Part shown: positions 1-8,350 of the stretch, one piece after another
Numbering within the stretch: the stretch's first letter is position 1
How the letters are laid out: each line of letters begins with the position of its first letter
DNA from: DASVWZ01 sp963708575
GTDB lineage: Bacteria > Acidobacteriota > Terriglobia > Terriglobales > Acidobacteriaceae
Length of the DNA stretch: 64,000 bases
Assembly: GCA_963708575.1 (NCBI GenBank)
Contig: CAVPTB010000007.1
Location: 1,054,001-1,118,000, forward strand
Direction: 5' to 3'
Notes under the pieces: model-generated
Database searches by the model: none
Told to the model about the DNA's origin: nothing
Seen by the model: the letters and a program-made list of their open reading frames with translations, nothing else
Translations under genes and position numbers: made by a program

Positions 1-72
1 TGCAGGCGATGCGCCGAAAAGCCAGATAACAAGAATCGAAACTATTCCCAGAGACCTCCGCCAACACTGCAT
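1..72 (-). CDS. 5' end of an exported protein (partial, runs off window)
   Basis: On the minus strand an ATG at 72-70 opens a frame that stays open to the window edge. It reads MQCWRRSLGIVSILVIWLFG followed by ASPA: a basic N-region, a hydrophobic core and a small-residue end, which is the pattern of a signal peptide. The gene would be divergent from the TPR gene that begins near 137. Only 24 codons are visible, so the function is unknown and the start is not supported by a good ribosome-binding site. Confidence 0.45.
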   Translation of the reverse strand, partial: MQCWRRSLGIVSILVIWLFGASPA

Positions 73-136
73 CAGCAAATCGTATCAGCGTGCCGGACGA
101 ATGCAAATGGGCGTATTGTGGTTAGAATTCGAAAAT

Positions 137-1234
137 ATGCGAGCCGTGTTTACAGTTACGTTGTTATTGTTGATTGCTGGTTTCGCCAAAGCACAATCAT
201 CCGGCGCTCAGTCGCCACCGACAGAAAATCGGAATGCTCCCTCATCCGCGGTAACCCAATCTTCAGCATCGCCAGCGAAGGCCGGCGTCAAAGAGACGTT
301 GGCGGCGGCGCATGAGAAGCTCGAACACGGCGACTCGCAACAAGCTATTGCCATGCTCGAGCAGCTAGCCAAGGAGAGCGGGCCGGTTCCGGGAGTGCAG
401 CATGAGCTCGGGATCGCGTACTACCGCTCTGGCAAATTACTGTCCGCCGAACAGGCTTTTGCTCATGCCATGAGCGATGACCCCGGCGACATGGAGTCAG
501 TTCAAATGCGGGGCCTGACGCTCTACCGTTTGGGTCGTCCGGCCGCCGCTATCCCATTTCTTGAGCGCGTAAAGCAATGGACTCCGAACGCAAACGCGGA
601 CGCGAATTATGTTCTTGGGCTTTGTTACCTGAACTCCCAGCGTTACGATGATGCTCGCGTGGCTTTTGCTGACCAGTTTGCCGTGCCTCCTACGTCGGGA
701 GCGGCCTATCTACTCTTAGGGAAGATGCTGATGGATGCAAACTTGCCGGAAGCGTCCGCCGAAGCAGTGAAGAAGGCGCTCGTGCTTACGCCGAACCTTC
801 CCCTGGCGCATTTCATGCTGGGCGAGTTCTATCTTTTCAAGTCGGATGCGGATCAGGCACTGAAGGAATTCGAGCAGGAACGACAGCTCAATCCGGCAAA
901 TGCCTCGGTCTATGATCGCCTCGGCGACGTCTACACCCGGACCGGCCAGTATCTGCAAGCCCAGGAGGCTTTGGCTAAGGCCATCGCGCTCGACACCTCG
1001 AGCACAGGCCCATTCATTCAGATGGGGAAGGTGTTGTTACGGCGCAATGATCCTCAGACCTCGTTGCTCTACCTGCAACATGCCGAAAAAATGGACCCCG
1101 GGAACTACATCACGCATACCCTGTTGAGCCAGGCTTACCGTAGCGTGGGGAGGGAAGAGGATGCTAAGAAGGAAATCGATATCGCGTCAAAGATCCACGC
1201 CGACAGTCAATTGAAGTTGCAGCCCGCCCAATAA
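137..1234 (+). CDS. Exported tetratricopeptide-repeat protein
   Basis: The product has a signal peptide (MRAVFTVTLLLLIAGFAKAQ) followed by a Ser/Pro/Ala-rich linker and then helical TPR units from about residue 55 to the end. TPR-type spacing is visible in stretches such as AIAMLEQLAKE, ADANYVLGLCYLNSQRYDDA and ASVYDRLGDVYTRTGQYLQA. TPR arrays are protein-protein interaction scaffolds; here it should act outside the cytoplasm. An in-frame ATG lies 36 bases upstream at 101, but the later ATG puts the signal peptide at the N-terminus, so it is preferred; neither start has a strong ribosome-binding site. It is convergent with the membrane regulator gene that ends at 1251. No enzymatic motif is visible. 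Confidence 0.85.
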   Translation: MRAVFTVTLLLLIAGFAKAQSSGAQSPPTENRNAPSSAVTQSSASPAKAGVKETLAAAHEKLEHGDSQQAIAMLEQLAKESGPVPGVQHELGIAYYRSGKLLSAEQAFAHAMSDDPGDMESVQMRGLTLYRLGRPAAAIPFLERVKQWTPNANADANYVLGLCYLNSQRYDDARVAFADQFAVPPTSGAAYLLLGKMLMDANLPEASAEAVKKALVLTPNLPLAHFMLGEFYLFKSDADQALKEFEQERQLNPANASVYDRLGDVYTRTGQYLQAQEALAKAIALDTSSTGPFIQMGKVLLRRNDPQTSLLYLQHAEKMDPGNYITHTLLSQAYRSVGREEDAKKEIDIASKIHADSQLKLQPAQ

Positions 1235-1250
1235 AGGACCGAACCGCCCA

Positions 1251-2519
1251 TTACTTTCGCTTGCGCACCGCTACCAATTCAGTACCCACTGGAACGCCAC
1301 GGGTCACTTTGACCCGCAGCAAGGCCTCAAATAGGGGTATTTCACTTCCATCCCGAAGCGAGAGTTTTCGCAGCAGGTCTTGGACTGAATCGTTCTCGCA
1401 AACATACTCGACGGCCGCCTGAGTTCCGATCGTGGTCGTTCCCGCCAAAATCATAACGTGACGAGAGGGGTCGAGTCCCGGCAGAAGGGCAACGATCGCA
1501 TAGTCTTCAATCAGCGGCTGGGTCGAGTCACTCGGATAAAAAACGGATGGTTGTCCGGGCTCGGGATGCACATTGACGATGCCTAAATCACCTTTGTGCG
1601 GGCTGGAAGCGAGGCGTTTGAAGATAAATTCTTGGCTGCCAGGAAGATCGAGGAGCGTCAGGTTCTCCGCCGGAGACCCCACGAAGATCAAGTCGTTATT
1701 CCGAGCGTCGTCGAGAGAGAAGAGGCTGCCGCGCTTAACCCGAAGGGGCTGATTCAGTTGGGCGAAGATGTGGTCGAGTTGGTGAACTGCCAACACTTCG
1801 CCTACGCCAGTGTAGTGGTCCAAAATAAGATCACGGGAATCGCGGCCTGGATCCAAATATCGCATACCCGTTTCCGGACGCCCTATAAACGCTGCATTGC
1901 TGAAAATCACCCACGGCGCTCCGGGACCTGTAGCAAATTGGCTCCAGAAGGCACGCAAGGCTGCGGGCGCTGGAGATTCACTTCGCTTAGATGTTCGGGC
2001 GGAGTTGAGAGCAACCGAGAGAATTCCAAGTCCTACCAGAGCCGCCACCAATAATAGAGAGAGACTGAACACGGCGATCATCCATCCGCGATTACTTTTC
2101 GGAGGATGTCGACGTTCAATGGGCGGCTGAAGAGAGGTCGGTGGTACGACCGCAATCGGAGTCGGCAATTCTCGATCGTGGAAGCTGAGCGTGTACGAAC
2201 CGTTGGGAACTTCTACGATGATCGAGTCTGCAGCGCCCTCGTGACTGTAGTAGTCAAGCAACTTGAGACGCAGGCGGCCGGCTTGCACACGAATCGCCGA
2301 GTCGGCTTGTGGGTCGAAGTTTTCCGGCCGGCCAAAGACCTCTGTGGCGATCTTATATTCCTTCAGCGGGACGCCGGGTTGAGCTAGCGCATGCTCTGCC
2401 AAATACCTTAAAAGCTTGCAGAGAGACTCCGCCTTGCGCAAGGTATGGCTCTGAACCAACTTATCAATCTGGTTCAGGTAGCGCTCTTTATCAACGAACT
2501 GGACTGATGTAACAGACAT
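1251..2519 (-). CDS. Membrane-tethered winged-helix regulator (ToxR/CadC-like layout)
   Basis: Residues ~10-115 match the winged-helix N-terminal region often seen in Acidobacteriota (LCKLLRYLAEHAL, KEYKIATEVFGRPENFDP, SAIRVQAGRLRLKLLDYY, IIVEVPNGSYTLSF). A proline-rich linker and one strong transmembrane helix (MIAVFSLSLLLVAALVGLGI) follow at ~147-170. The C-terminal ~210 residues are a domain I do not recognise, presumably extracytoplasmic. The layout suggests a one-component regulator with a cytoplasmic DNA-binding head and an external sensor. It is divergent from the TonB receptor gene at 2847, with 327 bases between them, so it may control that receptor and the glycosidases beyond it; this is inference from position. 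The winged-helix assignment rests on remembered family patterns. Confidence 0.75.
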   Translation of the reverse strand: MSVTSVQFVDKERYLNQIDKLVQSHTLRKAESLCKLLRYLAEHALAQPGVPLKEYKIATEVFGRPENFDPQADSAIRVQAGRLRLKLLDYYSHEGAADSIIVEVPNGSYTLSFHDRELPTPIAVVPPTSLQPPIERRHPPKSNRGWMIAVFSLSLLLVAALVGLGILSVALNSARTSKRSESPAPAALRAFWSQFATGPGAPWVIFSNAAFIGRPETGMRYLDPGRDSRDLILDHYTGVGEVLAVHQLDHIFAQLNQPLRVKRGSLFSLDDARNNDLIFVGSPAENLTLLDLPGSQEFIFKRLASSPHKGDLGIVNVHPEPGQPSVFYPSDSTQPLIEDYAIVALLPGLDPSRHVMILAGTTTIGTQAAVEYVCENDSVQDLLRKLSLRDGSEIPLFEALLRVKVTRGVPVGTELVAVRKRK

Positions 2520-2846
2520 GTAACGTTCGAATTAACAACCCTCTATCCTGTAGACAGAATAGAAGATCCAAGCTGCTGTGACGCGTGACTTACACAGTGA
2601 TACTTCCGCCGGAGGGCAACCAGGAACACCATTCCCGATTGTCAAGGAACGTAACGGGGTGAAGGGTACTGTGTTCATTTCCACCTGAATCGAAGCAACT
2701 GTCAATAATGTTTTCATGCTACTTGAATCCGTAATCGGGTTGCAAGCGATCCAGCAACTCCGAGTTTCACCCCGTGGGTTGTCGCTGCGACATCATGCAT
2801 TCGATGAGAGCACCTGCTTAGAGGCTGTATCCCAGGAGGCGGTTAA
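2520..2846. other. Intergenic region between divergent regulator and TonB receptor genes
   Basis: This stretch must hold the promoters for both flanking genes. I see no convincing -35/-10 pair, no long inverted repeat and no coding potential. The only clear signal is an AGGAGG ribosome-binding site at 2834-2839, seven bases before the ATG of the receptor gene. Confidence 0.6.
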
Positions 2847-5800
2847 ATGAGGAAGTGTGATGTGCAGACGGAGAACGTAGACAATTTGTTTAGGCCTCTT
2901 TCGAAGAAGCGGGTGCGTAACGCAATTTTACTGATCGTAGTGTTCGCCGTTTGTGGCCTCGCGGGTTCTCGCAAAGCGCTCGCTCAAGCTGTTTACGGTT
3001 CCATTTTTGGGACGGTAACTGATAGCACGGGAGCAGTGGTCCCAAACGCCACCATTACCGTAACGGATGTGGCTAAAGGAACGTCTGTTTCCGTGCAATC
3101 CAACGCCAGCGGGCAATATTTGGTGCAGCACCTGATTCCGGATACCTATACCGTTGCCGCCGAAAGTTCTGGCTTTGGCAAGGTTTCTACGCAGAATGTT
3201 GTGGTGTATGCCGACACGGCGCCTAAGGTTGACATTGTTCTTCAGGTCGGCTCGACCCAAGAATCGGTGGTGGTTTCAGCCGAAGCCCCGTTGCTGCAGA
3301 CCGAGCATACTGACGTTAACGTGATTTTGAACGAGCGTGCTGTAGAAACGCTGCCGAACCTAAACCGGAACTTTACCGCCTTCGAGCTCCTGACGCCAGG
3401 AACGACCTACATCGGTTGGGGCGTTGACGAATCTCAGAACCCCCAGCGCAGCCAACAAATTGAAGTTAACGGGCAGTTGCCTTTTGCGACCGGCTACGAG
3501 TTGGATGGAACTGACAACCAGGATCCGGTGATCGGAGTCGCGGTCATCAATCCTAATCTTGATGCCGTTTCTGAAATGAAGGTGACCTCGCAGAATTATG
3601 ACGCTGAGTTCGGAAAAGCCGTGGCCGGCCTGGTCACGGCGCAGACCAAGTCTGGTAGCAACAGCTTCCACGGATCCGCGTTCGAATTTCGGCGTTCTGA
3701 CGCACAACAAGCCAGAGATCCGTTTGCACAATCGGAGCCCGATCCAATTACGGGTCGCTACATTCCGACCAACCTTCACAATCAGTTTGGCGGCTCCATC
3801 GGCGGTCCGATTAAGAAAGACAAGCTATTCTTCTTCGGTGATTACCAAGGCCTGCGTGAGAAGAGCGGCGTGTCGGGACTGTTTACCGTACCTACTGCTG
3901 AAGCCCGCTCCAGCTGTCTGGCAGCGGCTGCCAATCCTGGGCTGAACTGCGATCTCAGTCAATATCTTGCGGTCGGGCAGATTTTCAATCCAAACACCGG
4001 CCTGCCAGACGGATCCGGCCGAACTCCCTATGTGAACAATCAAATTCCGGGGAGCGCGTTGTCTGCCCCGGCGATTAATCTTCTCAGCTTGCTTCCGAAC
4101 CCGAACCGCGGGGCTGTCGGGCTGCTGAACAACAATTACGCAGCTTCTGGAACAGGTTCGTTCAACAACAATCAATTTGATGTTCGACTCGACGACCAGT
4201 TTTCGGAAAAGCTTCACCTGTTCGGTCGCTACACTTTCTTTAACTCCTCACTGAACGGTGGCTCCGTGTTTGGTCCGGCGGGGGGCTCCGGGTTCGGTAC
4301 GAACGGGTTCGCTGGAACCGATACCAGTCAGGACCACAGTCTCGCGGCCGGTGGCGATTACACCCTGTCTCCGAAGTGGCTCACGGATTTCCGCTTCGGC
4401 TGGTTCCGCTTCCATTTCAACGAGCTCCAACCCGGATTCAACCAAGCGCTCGGCGCGAACTTAGGCATTCCGGGTGTGAACACCGGCGACTTGGCGCTCA
4501 ACGGTGGATTGCCAGCATTCAATATCGACGGAATTTCGAATAGCGGCGGAAATACGATTTACGGAACAAATACCGCTCCGTTCCTTGAGACCGAGAACTC
4601 GTATCAGGTGAACAACAACTGGAGCCACAGTATCGGTACCCACAACATCAAGTTTGGAGTGGACCTTCGATACGCCACGCAATATGCAGTGGGACTGGAT
4701 AACAACAACTTCCGCTCTGGCAACTTTCACTTCCCGGCTTCGATTACCGGGTCCAGCGACCAGAATTCTCCGGGCGTAGGCCTTGCCACTTTCTTGCTCG
4801 GTGATGTGGGTCCTTTCCAGAGAACGCAAACCGCCAATACCAACGCCGAAACACATCAATACCGATTCTTCTATTACGCACAAGACCAGTGGCGCGCGAC
4901 CAATACCCTCACGATAAGCTACGGCCTGCGCTGGGAGTGGTATTTCCCCGAAGCGGTGAATGGGAAGGGCCAAGGCGGACTGCTCGACCTCAATACCGGA
5001 AACGTGAACATCGCCGGCTACGGACCTTACAACGATTCAGTCAACGTCTCAAAGAGTTGGACGAACTTGGCGCCCCGGGTTGGTTTAAGCTGGCAAGCTC
5101 AAAAGAACACCGTGGTACGCGCCGGTTATGGGCGCGTCTATGGACAAGGTTGGTCGGGAAATACCTTTGGGGAAGTTTTGGCTTGGACTTACCCGGTTCA
5201 GGTATCCCAAAACCTGAATCCGGCCACTCAGTATGTGCCGTCAACCACCACTGGAGGGGCACCTTTCACGCTATCCAACGGTCCGCCAGCTTACACATTC
5301 GCTCCGATACCGGCGAGTGGACAATTCCCGTTGCCAAATGGAATTGGAGTTCCGACGCGGCCACTAGTTGTCCGGCTGCCAACTCTGGATGCATGGAATT
5401 TGGCGATTCAACACGAAATCAACAGCACCATGGCTCTGCAGATTGCCTACGTGGGTAGCCACGGTGTTCACAACATGTTCGACTCCTCGAACCAATTTGA
5501 TCCGAACCAGGCGACGATAGCGGGGTTCAACCAGATCAATCCGGCCACCGGACAGACTTACACCTATAACGAACGGCAGCCATATTTTGACGGGACTGCG
5601 CAAACGTTGGGCGTCAATTTCGGCGCGCCCTTCGGCTGGACGCAGAGTCTCCGTTACAACAACAACGAAGCGACCAGCAGCTACAACGCTTTGCAGGTGA
5701 AGTTGGAAAAGCGCTTCAGCCACGGTGTCCAGTTCTTGTCGCATTACACGTGGTCCCGCGCCATGTCGCATGAGTCTTACTACTTCGCCATCGATCCTAA

Positions 5801-6464
5801 AGTCGGATACGGTGCCAGCTACTACAATCGCCCGCAAGCCTTCGTGCTGGCCGGTAACTGGGATTTACCGTTCGGCAAAGGGAAAGCGCTGGCTGGTGGA
5901 TCGCCCCGCTGGCTTGATTACATCATTGGCGGATACGCTTTGAATGGTACGGTCACGGTCGAGAGCGGACTGCCCTTCACGCCTTCCTACGCTTTGTGCA
6001 ACGCCGACCAGGATCTGGGTATCTGCCGCCCCAGCCAGAACGGCCAGCCATACAGTCTCGGAGCGGGAAAGTTCAATCCTCAGACTCTGACTGTTCAATA
6101 CTTCACCCCGTCGCCATACGAACTGGGCGGGCCAAATCCTAGCGGCGGTACCTTCCCGACCAGCTTCGGCCCCTACGTTCGCCCTGCAGTTGGCACCTTT
6201 GGAAATATCTATCGTGATTCACTTTATGGACCGGGATTGGTCAATACAGACTTGTCTATCGCGAAGACGTTCCCGATCAAAGAAAGCCTCTCGGTACAGT
6301 TCCGCGCCGATGCGTTCAATCTCTTCAACAAGGTCAATCTCGGTCAGCCGAACAGCTGCGTGGACTGCCAAAACAGCAATGCCGGGCAGATCACCAGCAT
6401 CATCTCGACGCAGGATGGAACATCGATGCGACGGTTACAGTTCGGACTGAGAGTGCAATTCTGA
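2847..6464 (+). CDS. Oar-like TonB-dependent outer-membrane receptor
   Basis: This 1205-residue protein starts with a long basic N-terminus and signal peptide ending near RKALAQ. A carboxypeptidase-regulatory-like beta-sandwich follows (FGTVTDSTGAVVPNATITV, residues ~50-135), then a plug-like region (~140-260) with GLVTAQTKSGSNSFHGSAFE, and a large beta-barrel that ends in an aromatic C-terminus (QFGLRVQF), as expected for BAM-inserted barrels. Oar-like receptors import or bind bulky ligands using TonB energy; in Acidobacteriota they are numerous and often linked to polysaccharide use. The next two genes encode secreted glycoside hydrolases, so an oligosaccharide ligand is plausible but unproven. 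No SusD partner is present. The start is set by AGGAGG seven bases upstream. Confidence 0.93.
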   Translation: MRKCDVQTENVDNLFRPLSKKRVRNAILLIVVFAVCGLAGSRKALAQAVYGSIFGTVTDSTGAVVPNATITVTDVAKGTSVSVQSNASGQYLVQHLIPDTYTVAAESSGFGKVSTQNVVVYADTAPKVDIVLQVGSTQESVVVSAEAPLLQTEHTDVNVILNERAVETLPNLNRNFTAFELLTPGTTYIGWGVDESQNPQRSQQIEVNGQLPFATGYELDGTDNQDPVIGVAVINPNLDAVSEMKVTSQNYDAEFGKAVAGLVTAQTKSGSNSFHGSAFEFRRSDAQQARDPFAQSEPDPITGRYIPTNLHNQFGGSIGGPIKKDKLFFFGDYQGLREKSGVSGLFTVPTAEARSSCLAAAANPGLNCDLSQYLAVGQIFNPNTGLPDGSGRTPYVNNQIPGSALSAPAINLLSLLPNPNRGAVGLLNNNYAASGTGSFNNNQFDVRLDDQFSEKLHLFGRYTFFNSSLNGGSVFGPAGGSGFGTNGFAGTDTSQDHSLAAGGDYTLSPKWLTDFRFGWFRFHFNELQPGFNQALGANLGIPGVNTGDLALNGGLPAFNIDGISNSGGNTIYGTNTAPFLETENSYQVNNNWSHSIGTHNIKFGVDLRYATQYAVGLDNNNFRSGNFHFPASITGSSDQNSPGVGLATFLLGDVGPFQRTQTANTNAETHQYRFFYYAQDQWRATNTLTISYGLRWEWYFPEAVNGKGQGGLLDLNTGNVNIAGYGPYNDSVNVSKSWTNLAPRVGLSWQAQKNTVVRAGYGRVYGQGWSGNTFGEVLAWTYPVQVSQNLNPATQYVPSTTTGGAPFTLSNGPPAYTFAPIPASGQFPLPNGIGVPTRPLVVRLPTLDAWNLAIQHEINSTMALQIAYVGSHGVHNMFDSSNQFDPNQATIAGFNQINPATGQTYTYNERQPYFDGTAQTLGVNFGAPFGWTQSLRYNNNEATSSYNALQVKLEKRFSHGVQFLSHYTWSRAMSHESYYFAIDPKVGYGASYYNRPQAFVLAGNWDLPFGKGKALAGGSPRWLDYIIGGYALNGTVTVESGLPFTPSYALCNADQDLGICRPSQNGQPYSLGAGKFNPQTLTVQYFTPSPYELGGPNPSGGTFPTSFGPYVRPAVGTFGNIYRDSLYGPGLVNTDLSIAKTFPIKESLSVQFRADAFNLFNKVNLGQPNSCVDCQNSNAGQITSIISTQDGTSMRRLQFGLRVQF

Positions 6465-6562
6465 TTGGGTGAATCAGGGACCGTCACTGGCGAAAAAACG
6501 AAAGGACTGGAACGGGCAATAATCTTAGCTTGGCCAGGATTCTTGCGCTATCGTTACTGCCT

Positions 6563-8308
6563 ATGAGCAACGGGATGCAGGGATCTTGGCCTCGTGCCGA
6601 AGAACGACGCCGTTGGACAGTGTGCCAATGGTTTCTCGCAGTCGTTCTCTTCGCGTTCGTCCCAGTCGTGGCTGCGGCCCAACCGGGTTCTGCCGTTTCA
6701 ACCGGGAACACTGGCCTCCAGCAAATTCTCACATACATTCATCAGGGATGGGATTCGCTAACCCGCTCCACCAGTTCCTGCGGGGGCGTCTCAGATCCGA
6801 AACTGGCCGCCGCGCCCGTGGTTTATTTACCCGCCGACTTTGATCAGCCGAGAGAACTCGAACAGATGCAAGCCAATTGCAAAGTTATGGTCGCGCATCT
6901 GCCGCAGGTCATCCACCAACTGGGAACAACAGACTTCGAATCGATTCAGCCGCCGGGATTGCTTTACCTCCAGAACAAATATGTGGTGCCGGGCGGCCGC
7001 TTCAACGAAATGTACGGATGGGACAGCTATTTCATCATTCGGGGATTGTTGCGAGATGGGCGAATAGATTTGGCACGAGGGATGGTGGAGAACTTCTTTT
7101 TTGAAATCGAACACTATGGCGCGGTGCTCAACGCAAACCGTACTTACTATTTGTCGCGCTCGCAGCCACCGTTTCTGAGTTCGATGGTGATGGCAGTTCA
7201 CCAAGCGGATAAAGCGGCGGGGCACGATGATCGAGCGTGGCTGGAGACGGCTTATTCGTATGTAAAACGTGACCACGATATGTGGACGCGGGACCCACAT
7301 CTTGCCGGCAGTACAGGCCTCTCCCGCTATTACGATTTCGGCGACGGCCCTGCCCTGGAGGCCCTGCAGGACGAGGCCGACGTCTACCGGCAGGTAGCTT
7401 CTTATTTTCTGTTCCATCCGACAGTTCCGGCGTACGAGGCTGAAGCCTCGGATGTTCCGGCGGGCCAGGCATCGGGCGCGCCTTATTCGGTTCGCGTTTG
7501 CAGCGCGGATCCTGCTCAGTCGTCCTGCGAGCCGTCCCGGCTTATCAAGCTCAAGCCCGACTTTTACAAAGGCGATCGCTCCATGCGCGAGTCGGGGTTC
7601 GATATCTCGTTTCGCTTTGGTGCTTACGGTGCCGCTACGCACCACTACGCGCCGGTATGTTTGAACAGCCTTCTCTTTAAGACTGAAAGCGACCTTCGAG
7701 AAATGAGCCAGATCTTGGGCAAGAACTCGGATGCCTCGCAATGGCAACAAATGGCGGAAGCCCGGAGGCAGTTGGTTCAGAAATATCTGTGGGATGAGCA
7801 GCAAGGACTGTTTTTCGACTACGACTTCGAGAACAACCAGAGGTCGACTTACCGTTATGCGAGCACGTTTTATCCACTGTGGGCTGGCTTGGCGACCGAT
7901 GGGCAAGCGCGCGCAGTGGTCAAGAACCTAAGCACGTTCGAAAGGCCCGGCGGCATCGCGATGAGCGTTAAGCAGTCAGAGGGACAATGGGACTATCCTT
8001 TCGGATGGGCCCCGATTCAGTTCCTGGCGGTCGAGGGTATGCGCCGCTATCAATACAATGCTGAGGCGGACCGGGTTTCAGTAGAGTTTCTTTCAACGGT
8101 TCTGCAAAACTTCGTTCGAGATGGCACAATTCGCGAAAAATATAACGTCGTCACGCGGTCTCTGGAAACGAATGTTAAGGCGGGATATGCGGCGAATGTC
8201 ATTGGATTTGGCTGGACGAATGCCACCTTTGTCGAGCTCCTGCACGCGCTTCCGCCAGATAAGGTCAACCAAGTGTCACAATCAAATCCGCCGGCGGCGT
8301 CACAGTAG
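6563..8308 (+). CDS. treA: Secreted trehalase, glycoside hydrolase family 37
   Basis: The enzyme hydrolyses alpha,alpha-trehalose to two glucose molecules. Both family signatures are present: PGGRFNEMYGWDSYF near residue 141 and QWDYPFGWAP near residue 475. RSQPPFLSSM, typical of the family, lies between. The N-terminus carries a basic stretch and hydrophobic segment ending VVAAAQ, so the protein should be exported to the periplasm. Length (~580 residues) suits the family. The frame is open from a TTG at 6530; the ATG at 6563 is chosen because it gives a shorter lead before the signal peptide, but there is no clear ribosome-binding site for either. It lies 98 bases after the TonB receptor gene and 42 bases before the next glycosidase, so the three may be co-transcribed. 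Glucose made here could feed the glucokinase encoded at 34-35 kb. Confidence 0.9.
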   Translation: MSNGMQGSWPRAEERRRWTVCQWFLAVVLFAFVPVVAAAQPGSAVSTGNTGLQQILTYIHQGWDSLTRSTSSCGGVSDPKLAAAPVVYLPADFDQPRELEQMQANCKVMVAHLPQVIHQLGTTDFESIQPPGLLYLQNKYVVPGGRFNEMYGWDSYFIIRGLLRDGRIDLARGMVENFFFEIEHYGAVLNANRTYYLSRSQPPFLSSMVMAVHQADKAAGHDDRAWLETAYSYVKRDHDMWTRDPHLAGSTGLSRYYDFGDGPALEALQDEADVYRQVASYFLFHPTVPAYEAEASDVPAGQASGAPYSVRVCSADPAQSSCEPSRLIKLKPDFYKGDRSMRESGFDISFRFGAYGAATHHYAPVCLNSLLFKTESDLREMSQILGKNSDASQWQQMAEARRQLVQKYLWDEQQGLFFDYDFENNQRSTYRYASTFYPLWAGLATDGQARAVVKNLSTFERPGGIAMSVKQSEGQWDYPFGWAPIQFLAVEGMRRYQYNAEADRVSVEFLSTVLQNFVRDGTIREKYNVVTRSLETNVKAGYAANVIGFGWTNATFVELLHALPPDKVNQVSQSNPPAASQ

Positions 8309-8350
8309 TTCGATGATTCCGCTTTTGCCGCGCCTGTGTGAGGAGAATTG

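Noticed and set aside
6827..7906. A long open frame (359 codons) on the strand opposite trehalase
   Set aside because: It is antisense to a clear GH37 gene with both signatures and shows no domain pattern of its own; high GC favours such antisense frames.
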